Positions 1-9,769 of a stretch of DNA of 64,000 nt are shown one piece after another; the stretch's first letter is position 1, and each line of letters opens with the position of its first letter. Below the pieces are notes generated by a model that was not told where the DNA came from, searched no databases, and was given only the letters and a program-made list of their open reading frames with translations. A program made the translations under genes and the position numbers. Source of the DNA: Methanobacteriota archaeon (GTDB taxonomy: Archaea; Methanobacteriota; Methanobacteria; Methanobacteriales; Methanobacteriaceae); contig JAEYPF010000008.1 of NCBI GenBank assembly GCA_023411115.1, positions 22,162 to 86,161 of the forward strand, given 5' to 3'.

Positions 1-719
1 TTATTACCATCTATGCTTTTAACTTTGCCTATTTCACCTTCACTCACTATTTTTGATGCCATTTCTATGGCTTTAGTATTTGCAATTTGTTGTTTTCTTA
101 AATCTTCTCTCCATTTTTGAAGGTTCTTAACATCTTTAACCAGAATTTCCCTTAAATATTTTTTAGCTTCTTTTTTATCTAGATTACAGTGTTTGGTAAT
201 TATATCATATTCTTTACTTACTGAGGGTGTTTTAGCAGATACTTCGTCCATTACCTTTCTAAAAACAAAAGATACATTTTCCAAACTTGCTTTAGATTTC
301 CAGTGCTCTTTCAGGATTTCGTTTGCCATCTGTTTGGTTACTTTATTTCCAAATACAATTATAGAGCTGTCCCCATTTTCAGCCTTTTTAATTTCTGATC
401 CCACTAGTTCTGTAATGATATAACCATTTGTAGTTCCATAGATCCTTTTTCGCTTGGTTTCAAAAGGTGTTTTAAACCTGACCTCTCCAACCACAACGTC
501 ATCGATGCTTCTGACTTTTTCGGCATCGTCTGATATTTTAAGGGTTATATTCATTTCGCCTGCAACTTTAGTCAATTCTTCATCTGTGTGGATGGCTCCA
601 GAATAAAGATATTCCTCAAGTTTTTCCCTATTATCTTTATCTCCGAAAAAACCAATTCTACGCTTATCTCCAGCCATTACACAACCATTACTCCCAATAT
701 ATGATATTATAAGACTCAT
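1..719 (-). CDS. Connectase-like proteasome beta homologue (DUF2121), 3' end cut by the window
   Basis: About 239 codons are visible, starting at the ATG at 719 with an AGGTGAT Shine-Dalgarno; the C-terminus lies outside the window. The protein begins MSLIISYIGSNGCVMAGDKR. After removal of the initiator Met, Ser1 becomes the N-terminal residue and an Asp falls at position 17, as with Thr1 and Asp17 of proteasome beta subunits. From memory, DUF2121 proteins of methanogens were characterised as connectases: they form an acyl-enzyme through the N-terminal Thr/Ser and join polypeptides carrying a KDPGA-type motif, with the methyltransferase subunit MtrA as natural partner. MtrA is not in the window. 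The family call is firm; the activity of this copy is inferred. Confidence 0.8.
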   Translation of the reverse strand, partial: MSLIISYIGSNGCVMAGDKRRIGFFGDKDNREKLEEYLYSGAIHTDEELTKVAGEMNITLKISDDAEKVRSIDDVVVGEVRFKTPFETKRKRIYGTTNGYIITELVGSEIKKAENGDSSIIVFGNKVTKQMANEILKEHWKSKASLENVSFVFRKVMDEVSAKTPSVSKEYDIITKHCNLDKKEAKKYLREILVKDVKNLQKWREDLRKQQIANTKAIEMASKIVSEGEIGKVKSIDGN

Positions 720-1116
720 CTAAAATCACCTAATTGTTTTATAAATGATTCAAGTATTATTTATATATTTAAGGCCAAATAGTAACCCAATTTAAACATT
801 AGCCTGAAACAATTTTAAGATCAAATTTACATAAACATGTGATACATCGTTTTGAATTCATCTCTAATTTATTTTATATATTCATTTGTGTTTTAAATCT
901 GAATAAAGATAAAAAATATATGATTTTAAAGACAAACATAAAAATAACAAAATCTCTACACTTTCAAGGAAAAAACCATGAAAATCAGCTTATTTACACA
1001 TCTTAAATCACAGAACTCATTTTCAAATCACAGTTTCCATGTCTAAAATCTCTATATCTGCCTAAATGAGATTTTGATACCTAATTACATTTATCTAATT
1101 CACGAGTTGATATGCT
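720..1116. other. Intergenic region between divergent genes
   Basis: This 397-bp AT-rich spacer lies between the divergent connectase-like and DUF255 genes. On the minus strand a good TATA element (TTAAATATATAAAT) sits at about 757-775, 40-55 bases before the connectase start. No convincing TATA or Shine-Dalgarno is seen for the plus-strand gene. No ORF or RNA gene was recognised. Confidence 0.6.
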
Positions 1117-3231
1117 ATGAACCCTGAAAAAAGATCACCAAAATCAGATGTAGAGTATAATCACCTGATAAATGAAAAAAGTCCTTATTTAATTCAACAT
1201 GCAGATAATCCTGTAGAATGGTATCCATGGGGTGAAGAAGCTTTTGAGAAAGCAAACGCAGAGAATAAACCCGTTTTTTTATCAATTGGATATTCAACAT
1301 GTCACTGGTGCCATGTGATGGCACATGAATCCTTTGAAGATCTTGAAATTGGTAGATTGATGAATGAAATATTTGTTTCAATTAAAGTAGATCGAGAGGA
1401 ACGACCTGATCTGGATAATATCTACATGACTGTTTGTCAGATAATGACTGGAACTGGCGGATGGCCGCTAACAATAATAATGACTCCAGATAAAAAGCCT
1501 TTTTTTGCAGGAACTTATTTTCCAAAAATAAGCATGTATCGAAGGGTTGGCCTTAAAGATCTAATTTTAAATATTAGAGATATCTGGAATGAAAGACCAG
1601 AAGAAGTTCTGGATTCTGCAGATCAGATAATTGAAGCACTTCAAATGGCATCAAAAACTTCAGCAGGAGAGGAACTTGGCGAAAATATCCTTGAAGATAC
1701 ATATAAAATTCTTTCAAATAATTTTGACGACGTTCATGGCGGTTTTGGAAGTGCCCCTAAATTTCCTACGGCGCACAATCTTTTGTTTCTTCTTAGATAC
1801 TGGAAACGAAACCAGACTGAAAGGGCACTGAATATAGTAAGGGAAACTCTCGATTCAATGAGAAATGGTGGAATTTACGATCATATTGGATTTGGTTTTC
1901 ATCGTTACAGTGTAGATCAAGAGTGGCTGGTCCCTCATTTTGAGAAAATGTTATACGATCAAGCTACAATTGCAATGGCTTATATAGAGGCTTTTCAAGC
2001 GACCGCAGATGAAAAATATAAAGAAACCGCACAGGAAATTTTTGAATATGTTTTAAGAGATATGCAAGCTCCAGAAGGTGGTTTTTATTCAGCTGAAGAT
2101 GCCGATAGTGAAGGTGTTGAAGGTAAATTCTACGTGTGGAAAAAAAATGAAATTAATGAAGTTTTAGGCCGTGAAGATGCTAAGTTTGCATCTAAAATAT
2201 TTGATATAACTGATGAAGGCAATTTCAGTGAAGAAGCAACAGGAAAAAAGACCGGTTCCAATATACTTCATGTTGAAAATTCCCTTGATGAAATAGCAGA
2301 TATAATTGGAATGAAAAAAGAAGATGTAAGAAAAAAGATTGAAAAAATTATAAAACTGCTTTTTAATGCCCGTGAAAAAAGAATTCATCCACATAAGGAC
2401 GATAAAATACTTACAGACTGGAATGGATTAATGATATCTGCTTTATCAAAAGGCGCACAGGTATTTGATGACCGAAAGTATTTAAAGGCAGCCATGAGTT
2501 CTGCGGATTTTATACTTGACAACCTATTCTATAATAACCGTCTTCTACACCGTTTTAGAGATGGAGAAGCTGCAATAGATGCAAATTTAGACGATTATGC
2601 ATTTTTGATATCTGGACTTTTAGATATCTATGAAGCATCATTTAATCCCAAATACCTTAAATTTGCAATAGTTTTGAATAAAACGTTGTTAGATCATTTC
2701 TGGGACGCTGAAAACGGAGGATTTTATTTTACACCAGACTATGGCGAAGATATACTTGTTAGAAAAAAAGAAATCTACGACGGCGCCATCCCCTCTGGAA
2801 ATTCAGTGCAAATGCTTAACTTACTGAGACTTTCAACAATGACCGAAAATGAAGAATTTAAACATAAAGCTATGGAACTTGAAAAAGCATTCTCTCAAGA
2901 TGTTATAAGAACTCCAACAGCACATACGCAGCTTATGGTTGCCATCGATTTTAAATTAGGCCCTTCTTATGAGATAGTAGTTGCAGGATCTCCTGATGAT
3001 GAGGATACCCAGATCATATTGAGATCCACCAGAAGCGAGTATATACCAAATAAAACGGTTGCATTAAGGCCGCCGGGTAATGAAGCTTCTCAAATAATAG
3101 AACTTATAAATTCTCTGGAATTTAAAAAACAGGAAAATGGTAAAACCACTGTATACATCTGTTCTGACGGTACCTGTAAAACCCCAGTTACCGATTTAAA
3201 TGATGTATTACACTTTTTAAATGTAGTTTAA
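1117..3231 (+). CDS. DUF255 thioredoxin-domain protein (COG1331, YyaL/SPATA20-like)
   Basis: The protein has 704 residues, the usual length of the family. An N-terminal thioredoxin-like domain carries the signature STCHWCHVMAHESFED with a CxxC pair at Cys62/Cys65 and the NPVEWYPWGEEAF block before it. The rest has the aromatic and Gly-rich repeats of an alpha/alpha toroid as in six-hairpin glycosidases, including GGIYDHIGFGFHRYSVD and WLVPHFEKMLYDQA. The biochemical function of the family is not established; a redox or sugar-related role is inferred from the fold. It is followed after 12 bases by a molybdoenzyme gene with a strong Shine-Dalgarno, so the two are probably co-transcribed. The start has only weak ribosome-site support. 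Confidence 0.9.
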   Translation: MNPEKRSPKSDVEYNHLINEKSPYLIQHADNPVEWYPWGEEAFEKANAENKPVFLSIGYSTCHWCHVMAHESFEDLEIGRLMNEIFVSIKVDREERPDLDNIYMTVCQIMTGTGGWPLTIIMTPDKKPFFAGTYFPKISMYRRVGLKDLILNIRDIWNERPEEVLDSADQIIEALQMASKTSAGEELGENILEDTYKILSNNFDDVHGGFGSAPKFPTAHNLLFLLRYWKRNQTERALNIVRETLDSMRNGGIYDHIGFGFHRYSVDQEWLVPHFEKMLYDQATIAMAYIEAFQATADEKYKETAQEIFEYVLRDMQAPEGGFYSAEDADSEGVEGKFYVWKKNEINEVLGREDAKFASKIFDITDEGNFSEEATGKKTGSNILHVENSLDEIADIIGMKKEDVRKKIEKIIKLLFNAREKRIHPHKDDKILTDWNGLMISALSKGAQVFDDRKYLKAAMSSADFILDNLFYNNRLLHRFRDGEAAIDANLDDYAFLISGLLDIYEASFNPKYLKFAIVLNKTLLDHFWDAENGGFYFTPDYGEDILVRKKEIYDGAIPSGNSVQMLNLLRLSTMTENEEFKHKAMELEKAFSQDVIRTPTAHTQLMVAIDFKLGPSYEIVVAGSPDDEDTQIILRSTRSEYIPNKTVALRPPGNEASQIIELINSLEFKKQENGKTTVYICSDGTCKTPVTDLNDVLHFLNVV

Positions 3232-3243
3232 AGGAGGTTGACC

Positions 3244-3936
3244 ATGAAAGGAGTATTAGGTGGTATTAAGAAAAAAATGAAAGGGGAAGATCCATTAACT
3301 GAAGAAAAAATAAATGAAATACTGGCTGATAAGAACATAATTATAAGTGAAGATACAGGAAGAGAAAATCGAATTCCTCCAGGTCAGCACGAAATAAAAG
3401 CATGGCCTGTACTGCATGCAGGAGGGGTTCAAAATATTGACACTTCAAAATGGAAATTCAAGATATTTGGACTTGTTGAGGAAGAGAAAGAATTAAATTA
3501 TGAAGAATTCATGTCGCTTCCAAAGGCCAAGGTTTTCTCTGACATACACTGTGTAACCACATGGTCCAAACTTAATAATTTATGGGAAGGAGTAAGCTCA
3601 TCCACTATCAAAGAACTTGTTAATATCCCTCCAGAAGCCAAATATGTAATGATCCATGCATCAGGTAATTTTACAACTAATTTATCAATTGAAGATTTTT
3701 TTGAATCTGATGTTATATTTGCTACCACTCACAATGAAAACAAGATAAATTCAAAACATGGAGCGCCAATAAGACTTGTAGTTCCTAAATTATACTTTTG
3801 GAAAAGCGCCAAATGGGTAACAGGTGTAGAATTTATAGCAGAAGATAAACCTGGTTTTTGGGAATCTAATGGATACCATATGCATGGTGATCCATGGAAA
3901 GAAGAGCGTTACAACTGGCAGAGTAGTTATATTTAA
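3244..3936 (+). CDS. Sulfite-oxidase-like molybdopterin oxidoreductase (COG2041)
   Basis: The 230-residue protein belongs to the sulfite oxidase/YedY molybdopterin fold. The segment SDIHCVTTWSKLNNLWEGV holds the conserved Cys (about residue 103) that ligates molybdenum, and WKFKIFGLVEE, APIRLVVPKLYFWKSAKW and a C-terminal HGDPW are typical. It has no N-terminal signal or twin-arginine motif, so a cytoplasmic location is inferred. I chose the ATG at 3244 because AAGGAGG lies at 3231-3237, six bases upstream; an in-frame TTG at 3238 overlaps the Shine-Dalgarno. A moaC gene for cofactor synthesis is in the same window at 32719. Substrate unknown. Confidence 0.88.
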   Translation: MKGVLGGIKKKMKGEDPLTEEKINEILADKNIIISEDTGRENRIPPGQHEIKAWPVLHAGGVQNIDTSKWKFKIFGLVEEEKELNYEEFMSLPKAKVFSDIHCVTTWSKLNNLWEGVSSSTIKELVNIPPEAKYVMIHASGNFTTNLSIEDFFESDVIFATTHNENKINSKHGAPIRLVVPKLYFWKSAKWVTGVEFIAEDKPGFWESNGYHMHGDPWKEERYNWQSSYI

Positions 3937-4190
3937 TTTAAAGTCAAAAATATCATTGGAAACGATCTATATAAAAATGGAAAATGATATTTACAAACAG
4001 AGACTCTTGCCATCATCTAATTTAAATACCATTTAAAATAGTTAACCATAAATTAATTATAATTATAAAAGATGAAGTAAGCGTTCGATCTTAAAGAATA
4101 AATATTAAATCAGAAAATAGTTATATAAAAATCTAGAAAAATATTCAAGACAAAACGTTTTCAATGCTTAAAGAATAATGAGATGATTAA

Positions 4191-4421
4191 ATGAGAGGTA
4201 AAATAATAGCAGCTAAATCAGAAGAGAAGAAAGAAAATCCACTTCACAGACAGCTTAAACAATTTCAAAACAAAGATGTTCAAATACTTCAAAAAGATAA
4301 TGAAACCAAAGAAGGTAGGCTTTTAGCCATAGATAACTACTTAAATGTCGCCATTGAAACATCGGTTGGTCTGGAATTTATAAAAGGAACTAAAATTTTA
4401 TATATTCAACTTTTAAATTAA
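4191..4421 (+). CDS. Small Sm-like (Lsm) RNA-binding protein
   Basis: The 76-residue protein has an Sm fold. The Sm1-like stretch covers roughly residues 27-58 (KDVQILQKDNETKEGRLLAI, then DNYLNVAIE) and the Sm2-like stretch ends in GLEFIKGTKILYIQLL, matching the family's KGTxIxYI pattern. A basic 20-residue N-terminal extension precedes the domain. Archaeal Lsm proteins form hexa- or heptameric rings that bind U-rich RNA. The gene stands alone between AT-rich spacers of about 255 bp on each side. The Sm1 Asp and Asn positions are conserved but the sequence is divergent, so it may be a second Lsm rather than the canonical Lsm-alpha. Confidence 0.75.
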   Translation: MRGKIIAAKSEEKKENPLHRQLKQFQNKDVQILQKDNETKEGRLLAIDNYLNVAIETSVGLEFIKGTKILYIQLLN

Positions 4422-4681
4422 TTTTCATAATATTTACTTATTATCTGATTAAACCCATCGTATTTACCTAAATTTTTGAAATCTAAAGGTAATGCTCATT
4501 CTTTATAATTAATATTTATAGTAAACTTTATAAGTTCGGTGTAAACAATAAGATATAAATATAACTAAATTTTCATTTGTAAATATAAATAAATTGTATT
4601 TTTTCAGATTTTTAAAAGAAATTAACATATAAAAACAAAATTTAAATAATAAAATTGATTGTTTAACGGTCGTGATATTAA

Positions 4682-5722
4682 ATGGCAGGAATTGTAGGAT
4701 ATGGGGTTTACATACCATCATATAGAATTAAAGTTGAAGAAATAGCCAAAATATGGGGAGATGATCCAAATGCTATTTCCAGAGGGCTTGTTGTACAGGA
4801 AAAATCTGTTCCAGCCCCAGACGAGGACACAGCAACAATATCCGTTGAAGCCTCAAGATATGCTCTTGCTAGGGCAATGATAGATCCCCAAAAAATAGGG
4901 GCAGTTTACGTCGGATCAGAATCACACCCTTATGCTGTAAAGCCTACATCAACTATTTTAGCAGAAGCCATCGAAGCAGCTCCTCATTTAACAGCTGCAG
5001 ATTTAGAATTTGCATGTAAAGCAGGTACAGCAGGAATGCAAATTTGTATGGGCCTCGTAGATTCTGGAATTATCGAATATGGACTAGCAGTTGGTGCTGA
5101 TACATCACAAGGAGCTCCAGGAGATGCACTTGAATATACGGCATCTGCAGGAGGAGCAGCGTACATAATTGGAAAAGAAAATACAATCGCTGACTTTGAA
5201 GGAACTTACAGTTTTACAACAGATACCCCTGATTTCTACAGGAGAGAAGGGAAACCTTATCCTCGACACGGCGGAAGGTTCACAGGAGAACCAGCATATT
5301 TCAAACATGTAATATCTGCTGCAAAGGGATTTTTTGAGAAAACAGGCACAGAAGCTAAAGATTACGATCATGCAGTTTTCCACCAGCCGAATGGTAAATT
5401 CTACCTAAAAGCTGCAAAAAAACTTGGATTCAACAGTGAACAATCCAAAACTGGTCTTTTAACTCCAGTTATCGGGAACACATATTCAGGAGCAACTCCC
5501 TTAGGTTTAGCAGCTATACTTGATATAGCACAACCTGGAGATCGTATACTAGCAGTATCTTATGGATCTGGTGCTGGAAGCGATGCGTTCAGTGTAACTG
5601 TAAATGATAACATAGAAGAAAGACGAGATAACGCGCCAAAAGTTGCTGAAATGATAGCAAAGAAAAATTATGTAGATTACGCTGTATATGCCAAATATAA
5701 AGGTAAACTAAAAATGGCTTAA
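4682..5722 (+). CDS. Hydroxymethylglutaryl-CoA synthase
   Basis: The enzyme condenses acetyl-CoA with acetoacetyl-CoA to give HMG-CoA for the mevalonate route to archaeal isoprenoid lipids. The 346-residue protein has the archaeal HMGCS sequence: GIVGYGVYIPSYRI at the N-terminus, catalytic Glu in VGSESHPYAVKP, nucleophile Cys (about 112) in LEFACKAGTAGMQ, and the His-containing VFHQPNGKFYLKAA. The thiolase that makes its substrate starts 78 bp downstream. In archaea these two enzymes work as a complex that channels acetoacetyl-CoA with a DUF35 protein; no DUF35 gene is in the window. Confidence 0.97.
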   Translation: MAGIVGYGVYIPSYRIKVEEIAKIWGDDPNAISRGLVVQEKSVPAPDEDTATISVEASRYALARAMIDPQKIGAVYVGSESHPYAVKPTSTILAEAIEAAPHLTAADLEFACKAGTAGMQICMGLVDSGIIEYGLAVGADTSQGAPGDALEYTASAGGAAYIIGKENTIADFEGTYSFTTDTPDFYRREGKPYPRHGGRFTGEPAYFKHVISAAKGFFEKTGTEAKDYDHAVFHQPNGKFYLKAAKKLGFNSEQSKTGLLTPVIGNTYSGATPLGLAAILDIAQPGDRILAVSYGSGAGSDAFSVTVNDNIEERRDNAPKVAEMIAKKNYVDYAVYAKYKGKLKMA

Positions 5723-5800
5723 TCGAATTAATTAAAAATCAAAATTTAAAATTATCACAAATAACTCAAACCAAAACTTATCACATTAGGGGGAAATTCC

Positions 5801-6952
5801 TTGAGAGATGTCGCAATTATCGGAGTTTCACAGACAAAATTTGGAGAACTCTGGGAAAAATCATTTAGAGATTTAATAGTAGAAGCAGGAATAAAAGCTG
5901 TTGATGATGCAAGCATAGAAGGAGAATCATTAGAAGCCATGTACGTTGGAAACATGTCTGCAGGACTCTTTGTACAGCAAGAACACATTGCATCTTTAAT
6001 AGCAGATCACGCTGGACTTACACCAATTCCATGCGCACGAGTAGAAGCTGCATGTGCATCAGGTGGATTAGCACTTAGAAATGGAATAATGGCCGTTGCA
6101 TCAGGATATCATGACATAGTAATGTCTGCTGGTGTCGAAAAAATGACAGATGTAGTAGACCCAACTCCAGCCATCGCCACAGCTTCAGACCAGGAATGGG
6201 AAGCACAGCAGGGTGTTACTTTCCCATCACTCTATGCAATGATGGCAAGAAGACACATGCATGAATATGGAACAACAAGAGAACAATTAGCAATGGTTTC
6301 AGTTATAAACCACAAAAATGGTGCCAAAAACCCGCTTGCTCAGTTCCCAATGGAAATTTCAGTAGATTCCGTACTGAACTCAACCATGGTTGCAGACCCA
6401 CTGCGACTTCTTGACTGTTCACCAGTATCAGATGGTGCTGCTGCAGTGATTTTATGTCCAGCAGAAGACGCTAAAAAGTACACAGATACACCAATATATG
6501 TTAAAGCCTCAGCACAGGCTTCAGGAACCATTGCACTGCATGATAGAAAAGATTTAACCACAATTGACGCTACAGTGCATGCAGCCAAAAATGCATATAA
6601 AATAGCCGGTCTTGGACCAAAAGATATTGACACTGTAGAAGTGCATGATTGTTTCAGTATAAATGGATTACTTGCAATAGAAGACCTTGGATTTGTTGAA
6701 AAAGGAAAAGGTGGAATTGCAATTGAAGAGGGTATGACTGAACTTGATGGTAAAATCCCAGTGAACCCATCTGGAGGACTTAAAGCTAGAGGTCACCCAT
6801 TAGGAGCAACTGGAATTGCCCAGGCAGCTGAAATAGTATGGCAGCTTAGGGGAGAAGCAGGTAAACGCCAGGTAGATGGTGCTCAAATTGGTATGACCCA
6901 TAATATCGGTGGAACCGGTGGAACTGCCGCAGTCCATATTTTATCCAACTAA
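5801..6952 (+). CDS. Acetyl-CoA C-acetyltransferase (thiolase, HMGCS partner)
   Basis: This 383-residue thiolase makes acetoacetyl-CoA for HMG-CoA synthase. The nucleophilic Cys (about 85) lies in RVEAACASGGLAL, the catalytic His in EVHDCFSINGLLAIEDLG, and the C-terminal GHPLGATGIAQ motif is present. It belongs to the SCP-x-like archaeal branch rather than classic bacterial thiolase. Translation starts at TTG 5801, preceded by AGGGGGAA with good spacing; no earlier in-frame start fits. It is the second gene of the operon with HMG-CoA synthase and is followed by a terminator hairpin. Confidence 0.95.
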   Translation: MRDVAIIGVSQTKFGELWEKSFRDLIVEAGIKAVDDASIEGESLEAMYVGNMSAGLFVQQEHIASLIADHAGLTPIPCARVEAACASGGLALRNGIMAVASGYHDIVMSAGVEKMTDVVDPTPAIATASDQEWEAQQGVTFPSLYAMMARRHMHEYGTTREQLAMVSVINHKNGAKNPLAQFPMEISVDSVLNSTMVADPLRLLDCSPVSDGAAAVILCPAEDAKKYTDTPIYVKASAQASGTIALHDRKDLTTIDATVHAAKNAYKIAGLGPKDIDTVEVHDCFSINGLLAIEDLGFVEKGKGGIAIEEGMTELDGKIPVNPSGGLKARGHPLGATGIAQAAEIVWQLRGEAGKRQVDGAQIGMTHNIGGTGGTAAVHILSN

Positions 6953-6953
6953 C

Positions 6954-6971
6954 AGGAATCAATGGATTCCT
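6954..6971 (+). terminator. Terminator hairpin after the thiolase gene
   Basis: AGGAATC and GATTCCT form a perfect 7-bp stem with an AATG loop two bases after the thiolase stop codon, followed by a C/T-rich tract and five T. It ends the HMGCS-thiolase operon. Confidence 0.6.
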
Positions 6972-7145
6972 CCCTCCTATTTTTAAAATTTTTTAAAATA
7001 TGCTTCTAAAATATAATAAATCAACGTTTTAAAAAGTAAAAACATGTTAATTTTTATTTAGGGTTTAGTAATTCCATAATATTATATGCTTTAAAAATAA
7101 GTATACACATTAACGATAATATTGATATTTAAACTCACGTGGTGA

Positions 7146-7511
7146 ATGATGGAAATTCTATGGTTTTATATTGCAGTAGTACTGGCTATCAGTGATGAAA
7201 TTCACAGCAGGCTGTTATGGACTACATTTGCCGATTTCTATATTCTGTTATCTGGAATACTCCATGAAATTATAAATTCCAATATAAGGCTATGGATAGT
7301 TCATGAAAGTATGGAAGCCATTTTTCACGTTGTAATACTTTCAGTACTATTTTTATCCCTGGAAATAGGTATTTTAGGAGCTCTCATTCATCTAATAATA
7401 GACTGTTATCATGAATTAGCTGGAATGAAACTTAAATGGCTGCAGCATCGAGCACTGCATTTTACTATAGAGTCTATATTCTTTATATTGCTGTTTTCAT
7501 CCCTGCAATGA
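7146..7511 (+). CDS. Small conserved-looking membrane protein
   Basis: The 121-residue protein has three or four hydrophobic segments, at about residues 3-15, 55-85 and 105-119. Several His/Glu residues lie near the membrane boundary (SDEIHSR, GILHEI, VHESMEAIFHV, IDCYHELAG), which might bind a metal. I do not recognise a named family. GGTGA precedes two tandem ATG codons at 7146 and 7149, so the start is uncertain by one residue. Confidence 0.55.
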   Translation: MMEILWFYIAVVLAISDEIHSRLLWTTFADFYILLSGILHEIINSNIRLWIVHESMEAIFHVVILSVLFLSLEIGILGALIHLIIDCYHELAGMKLKWLQHRALHFTIESIFFILLFSSLQ

Positions 7512-7591
7512 ACTTTGGATTTAATATTAAACGCAGCTTACAATTAATGATTTCATATTAAGTAATCTATTTAAAAAAAATAAAATTTTGA

Positions 7592-7948
7592 TTATGCCTC
7601 CATTGGCAGTCTTTTTGCTTTCCATTTCTCAATTCCGCCCTCAATATGATATATTTCTGTAAACCCATGTTTCACCATTAAACCAGCAGCTTTGTCACTT
7701 CTTCGCCCTGTCCTACAGTATACAAAATATTTTCTATTTTTATCCATCTTTTCAAGCTCATCTTCAAAATCTTTAGATTTAATGTTTAAAAGAAAAGCAT
7801 TTTCAATGTGTCCCTCTTCATATTCTTCAGGAGTACGTACATCCAGAACTACAAAATCCGGATTATTTCTGTTTTTTTCAAGCATAGTGAATGCATCTTT
7901 CGGTTCTATCTCATTAATCTCTTTTCTACCGCTTTTACCTACAGACAT
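7592..7948 (-). CDS. Rhodanese-like sulfurtransferase domain protein
   Basis: The 118-residue single-domain rhodanese carries the CH2A motif VVLDVRTPEEYEEGHIENA and the active-site loop FVYCRTGRRSDKAA with the persulfide-forming Cys. It ends with the typical HIEGGIEKWKAK. Such proteins carry sulfane sulfur; the acceptor here is unknown. A second single-domain rhodanese with a different active-site loop (CKSGARG) is at 34368-34706. Confidence 0.92.
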   Translation of the reverse strand: MSVGKSGRKEINEIEPKDAFTMLEKNRNNPDFVVLDVRTPEEYEEGHIENAFLLNIKSKDFEDELEKMDKNRKYFVYCRTGRRSDKAAGLMVKHGFTEIYHIEGGIEKWKAKRLPMEA

Positions 7949-8000
7949 ATTAATTCCCTCTATTATATTATCTCATTTAATTATTAAAATTATTTTGAAT

Positions 8001-9485
8001 TCAACTTAACCCTCTTAAAGCTTTATAGACGTTCATGAAAGATTCCCTTATTATACCCACAAAAAATTTAATTTCTTTTGTTTTAATTCCTTTAAGTAGC
8101 CATAATACAAAAAGATACAGACCAAATGAAAATAATCCAGATAGCACAACGTTAACTGGGCCAAATGGTTTTAAAAGCAGCAACGCTATAGCCATGAAAA
8201 ATGCAGCGTACATGGTTTTTGCTGCAAATCCTAGATAAAAATTACATCTTATGTAATTTAATGAATAGTAAGCTGTAACTAAAAACGCAAATAAATAAAG
8301 AAGCAGTGTTATAACGGCTATTCCTACAATTCCAAAGAGATATCCAAATGTTATATCTAAAACTATGTTTGATACCGCAGAAATAGCCCATATATTTCCT
8401 GTAATCCTTGTTTTCCTTTCCATAACTATTATCTGTGTTATGATACAATAAAGGCCAAAAAATAATCCACCCGTAGCTAGAATAGGAGTTATAATAAAAC
8501 CATTATCAGCCAGCGCGGGTGTAGACAATATATATAACAAAGGTTTTGCAAGGATAGATAATCCAATAACTGCAGGTACAGCTATTACTAAATACAATTT
8601 TATAGCATAATTTAGAAGGAACCTGGTTTCCCTAATTCTTCTTTCAGCATAATATTGTGATAAAATGGGAAGTAAAACCGTGTAAAGCGGTGCTGTAAGA
8701 AGCGTCATTAAGGAACTTATTGTATAACCTGCAGAATAAAAACCAACTGCTGTTATACCAAGTATTATTCCAATTGAATAACGGTCTGTTGCGTCCAGTA
8801 TCCAAAAAGATGCATTACTTGGAATCGTTGGTAATCCAAATGTTAAATATTCCCTTAGATTCCTAAATCTTGGAATTTTAAATCCAATCTGTTTAACTAC
8901 CAAAAGAAACATTATTAAAGTAATTAATATCTGAGTTATGAAAATTCCCAGAACTGCCCCTACTATCCCCCAACCAAACATTACAAATAATGCAGCGAAA
9001 ACAACAATCATATATGCTTGTAATGTGGTTAAAATAGCGTACTTTGTCATTTGATTGGACGCCCGGAAATAGTCAAAAAAAACAAGCATCAATGCCGTCA
9101 ACAATGCTGTAAAAGGCAGGATTTTTCCCACTTCTACGTTACCATTAAAAAATACATGGGATATAGGAACTACAAAAATATACAACACTATCATCCCAAT
9201 TATACTTGCAAATACAACCGTAAATAAAATTGAATAAAAAGATTCCTGTATTTCTTCCCTGCTCTTTGAAGCAGCAAGAAATCTTACCATTGTATAGGGT
9301 AATCCAAGTATTGCAATTGCAGGAATGATTGTTATAGTTATCTGAAACTGTATCCATACAGCATAATCCTGGATAGAAAGATTTAGAGTTAAAATAGGCA
9401 GTAAAATAATCGGCGTTATTGTTACCAAAAAGTTTGATGTCCCTATTAAACCCATTCTCTGTAAAAATAACCTGTATTGATCCAA
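8001..9485 (-). CDS. Polysaccharide flippase (Wzx/RfbX-like, MATE superfamily)
   Basis: The 494-residue protein is almost entirely hydrophobic, with 12-14 predicted membrane segments and the N-terminal block RMGLIGTSNFLVTITPIILL typical of oligosaccharide flippases. It probably moves lipid-linked sugar or pseudomurein precursors across the membrane; the cargo is inferred. The start is TTG 9485, with GAGG seven bases upstream. The gene is alone, ending 52 bp from the rhodanese start on the same strand. Confidence 0.88.
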   Translation of the reverse strand: MDQYRLFLQRMGLIGTSNFLVTITPIILLPILTLNLSIQDYAVWIQFQITITIIPAIAILGLPYTMVRFLAASKSREEIQESFYSILFTVVFASIIGMIVLYIFVVPISHVFFNGNVEVGKILPFTALLTALMLVFFDYFRASNQMTKYAILTTLQAYMIVVFAALFVMFGWGIVGAVLGIFITQILITLIMFLLVVKQIGFKIPRFRNLREYLTFGLPTIPSNASFWILDATDRYSIGIILGITAVGFYSAGYTISSLMTLLTAPLYTVLLPILSQYYAERRIRETRFLLNYAIKLYLVIAVPAVIGLSILAKPLLYILSTPALADNGFIITPILATGGLFFGLYCIITQIIVMERKTRITGNIWAISAVSNIVLDITFGYLFGIVGIAVITLLLYLFAFLVTAYYSLNYIRCNFYLGFAAKTMYAAFFMAIALLLLKPFGPVNVVLSGLFSFGLYLFVLWLLKGIKTKEIKFFVGIIRESFMNVYKALRGLS

Positions 9486-9769
9486 AAATTCACCTCATAA
9501 ATTAAAACTTATATAATTCATGAAATTTTCTATTACTTACTCAAAAATGTATTAATAATTATGTAAAAATTATTATTAAATCGTTTGCATTATAAACAAT
9601 TAACTATTTAAATGAATTAAAATAAATGGAGCCATTCAAAGGTCATTCGACCACAATCATAGAAAATAATCGTTATTTGATGTAAATATCCAATAATTAA
9701 AAGTATTATAAATATACTACCTTTTTGTTGCTTTATTCAACTAGAAATCATGATTTTAGTAGTACATTA

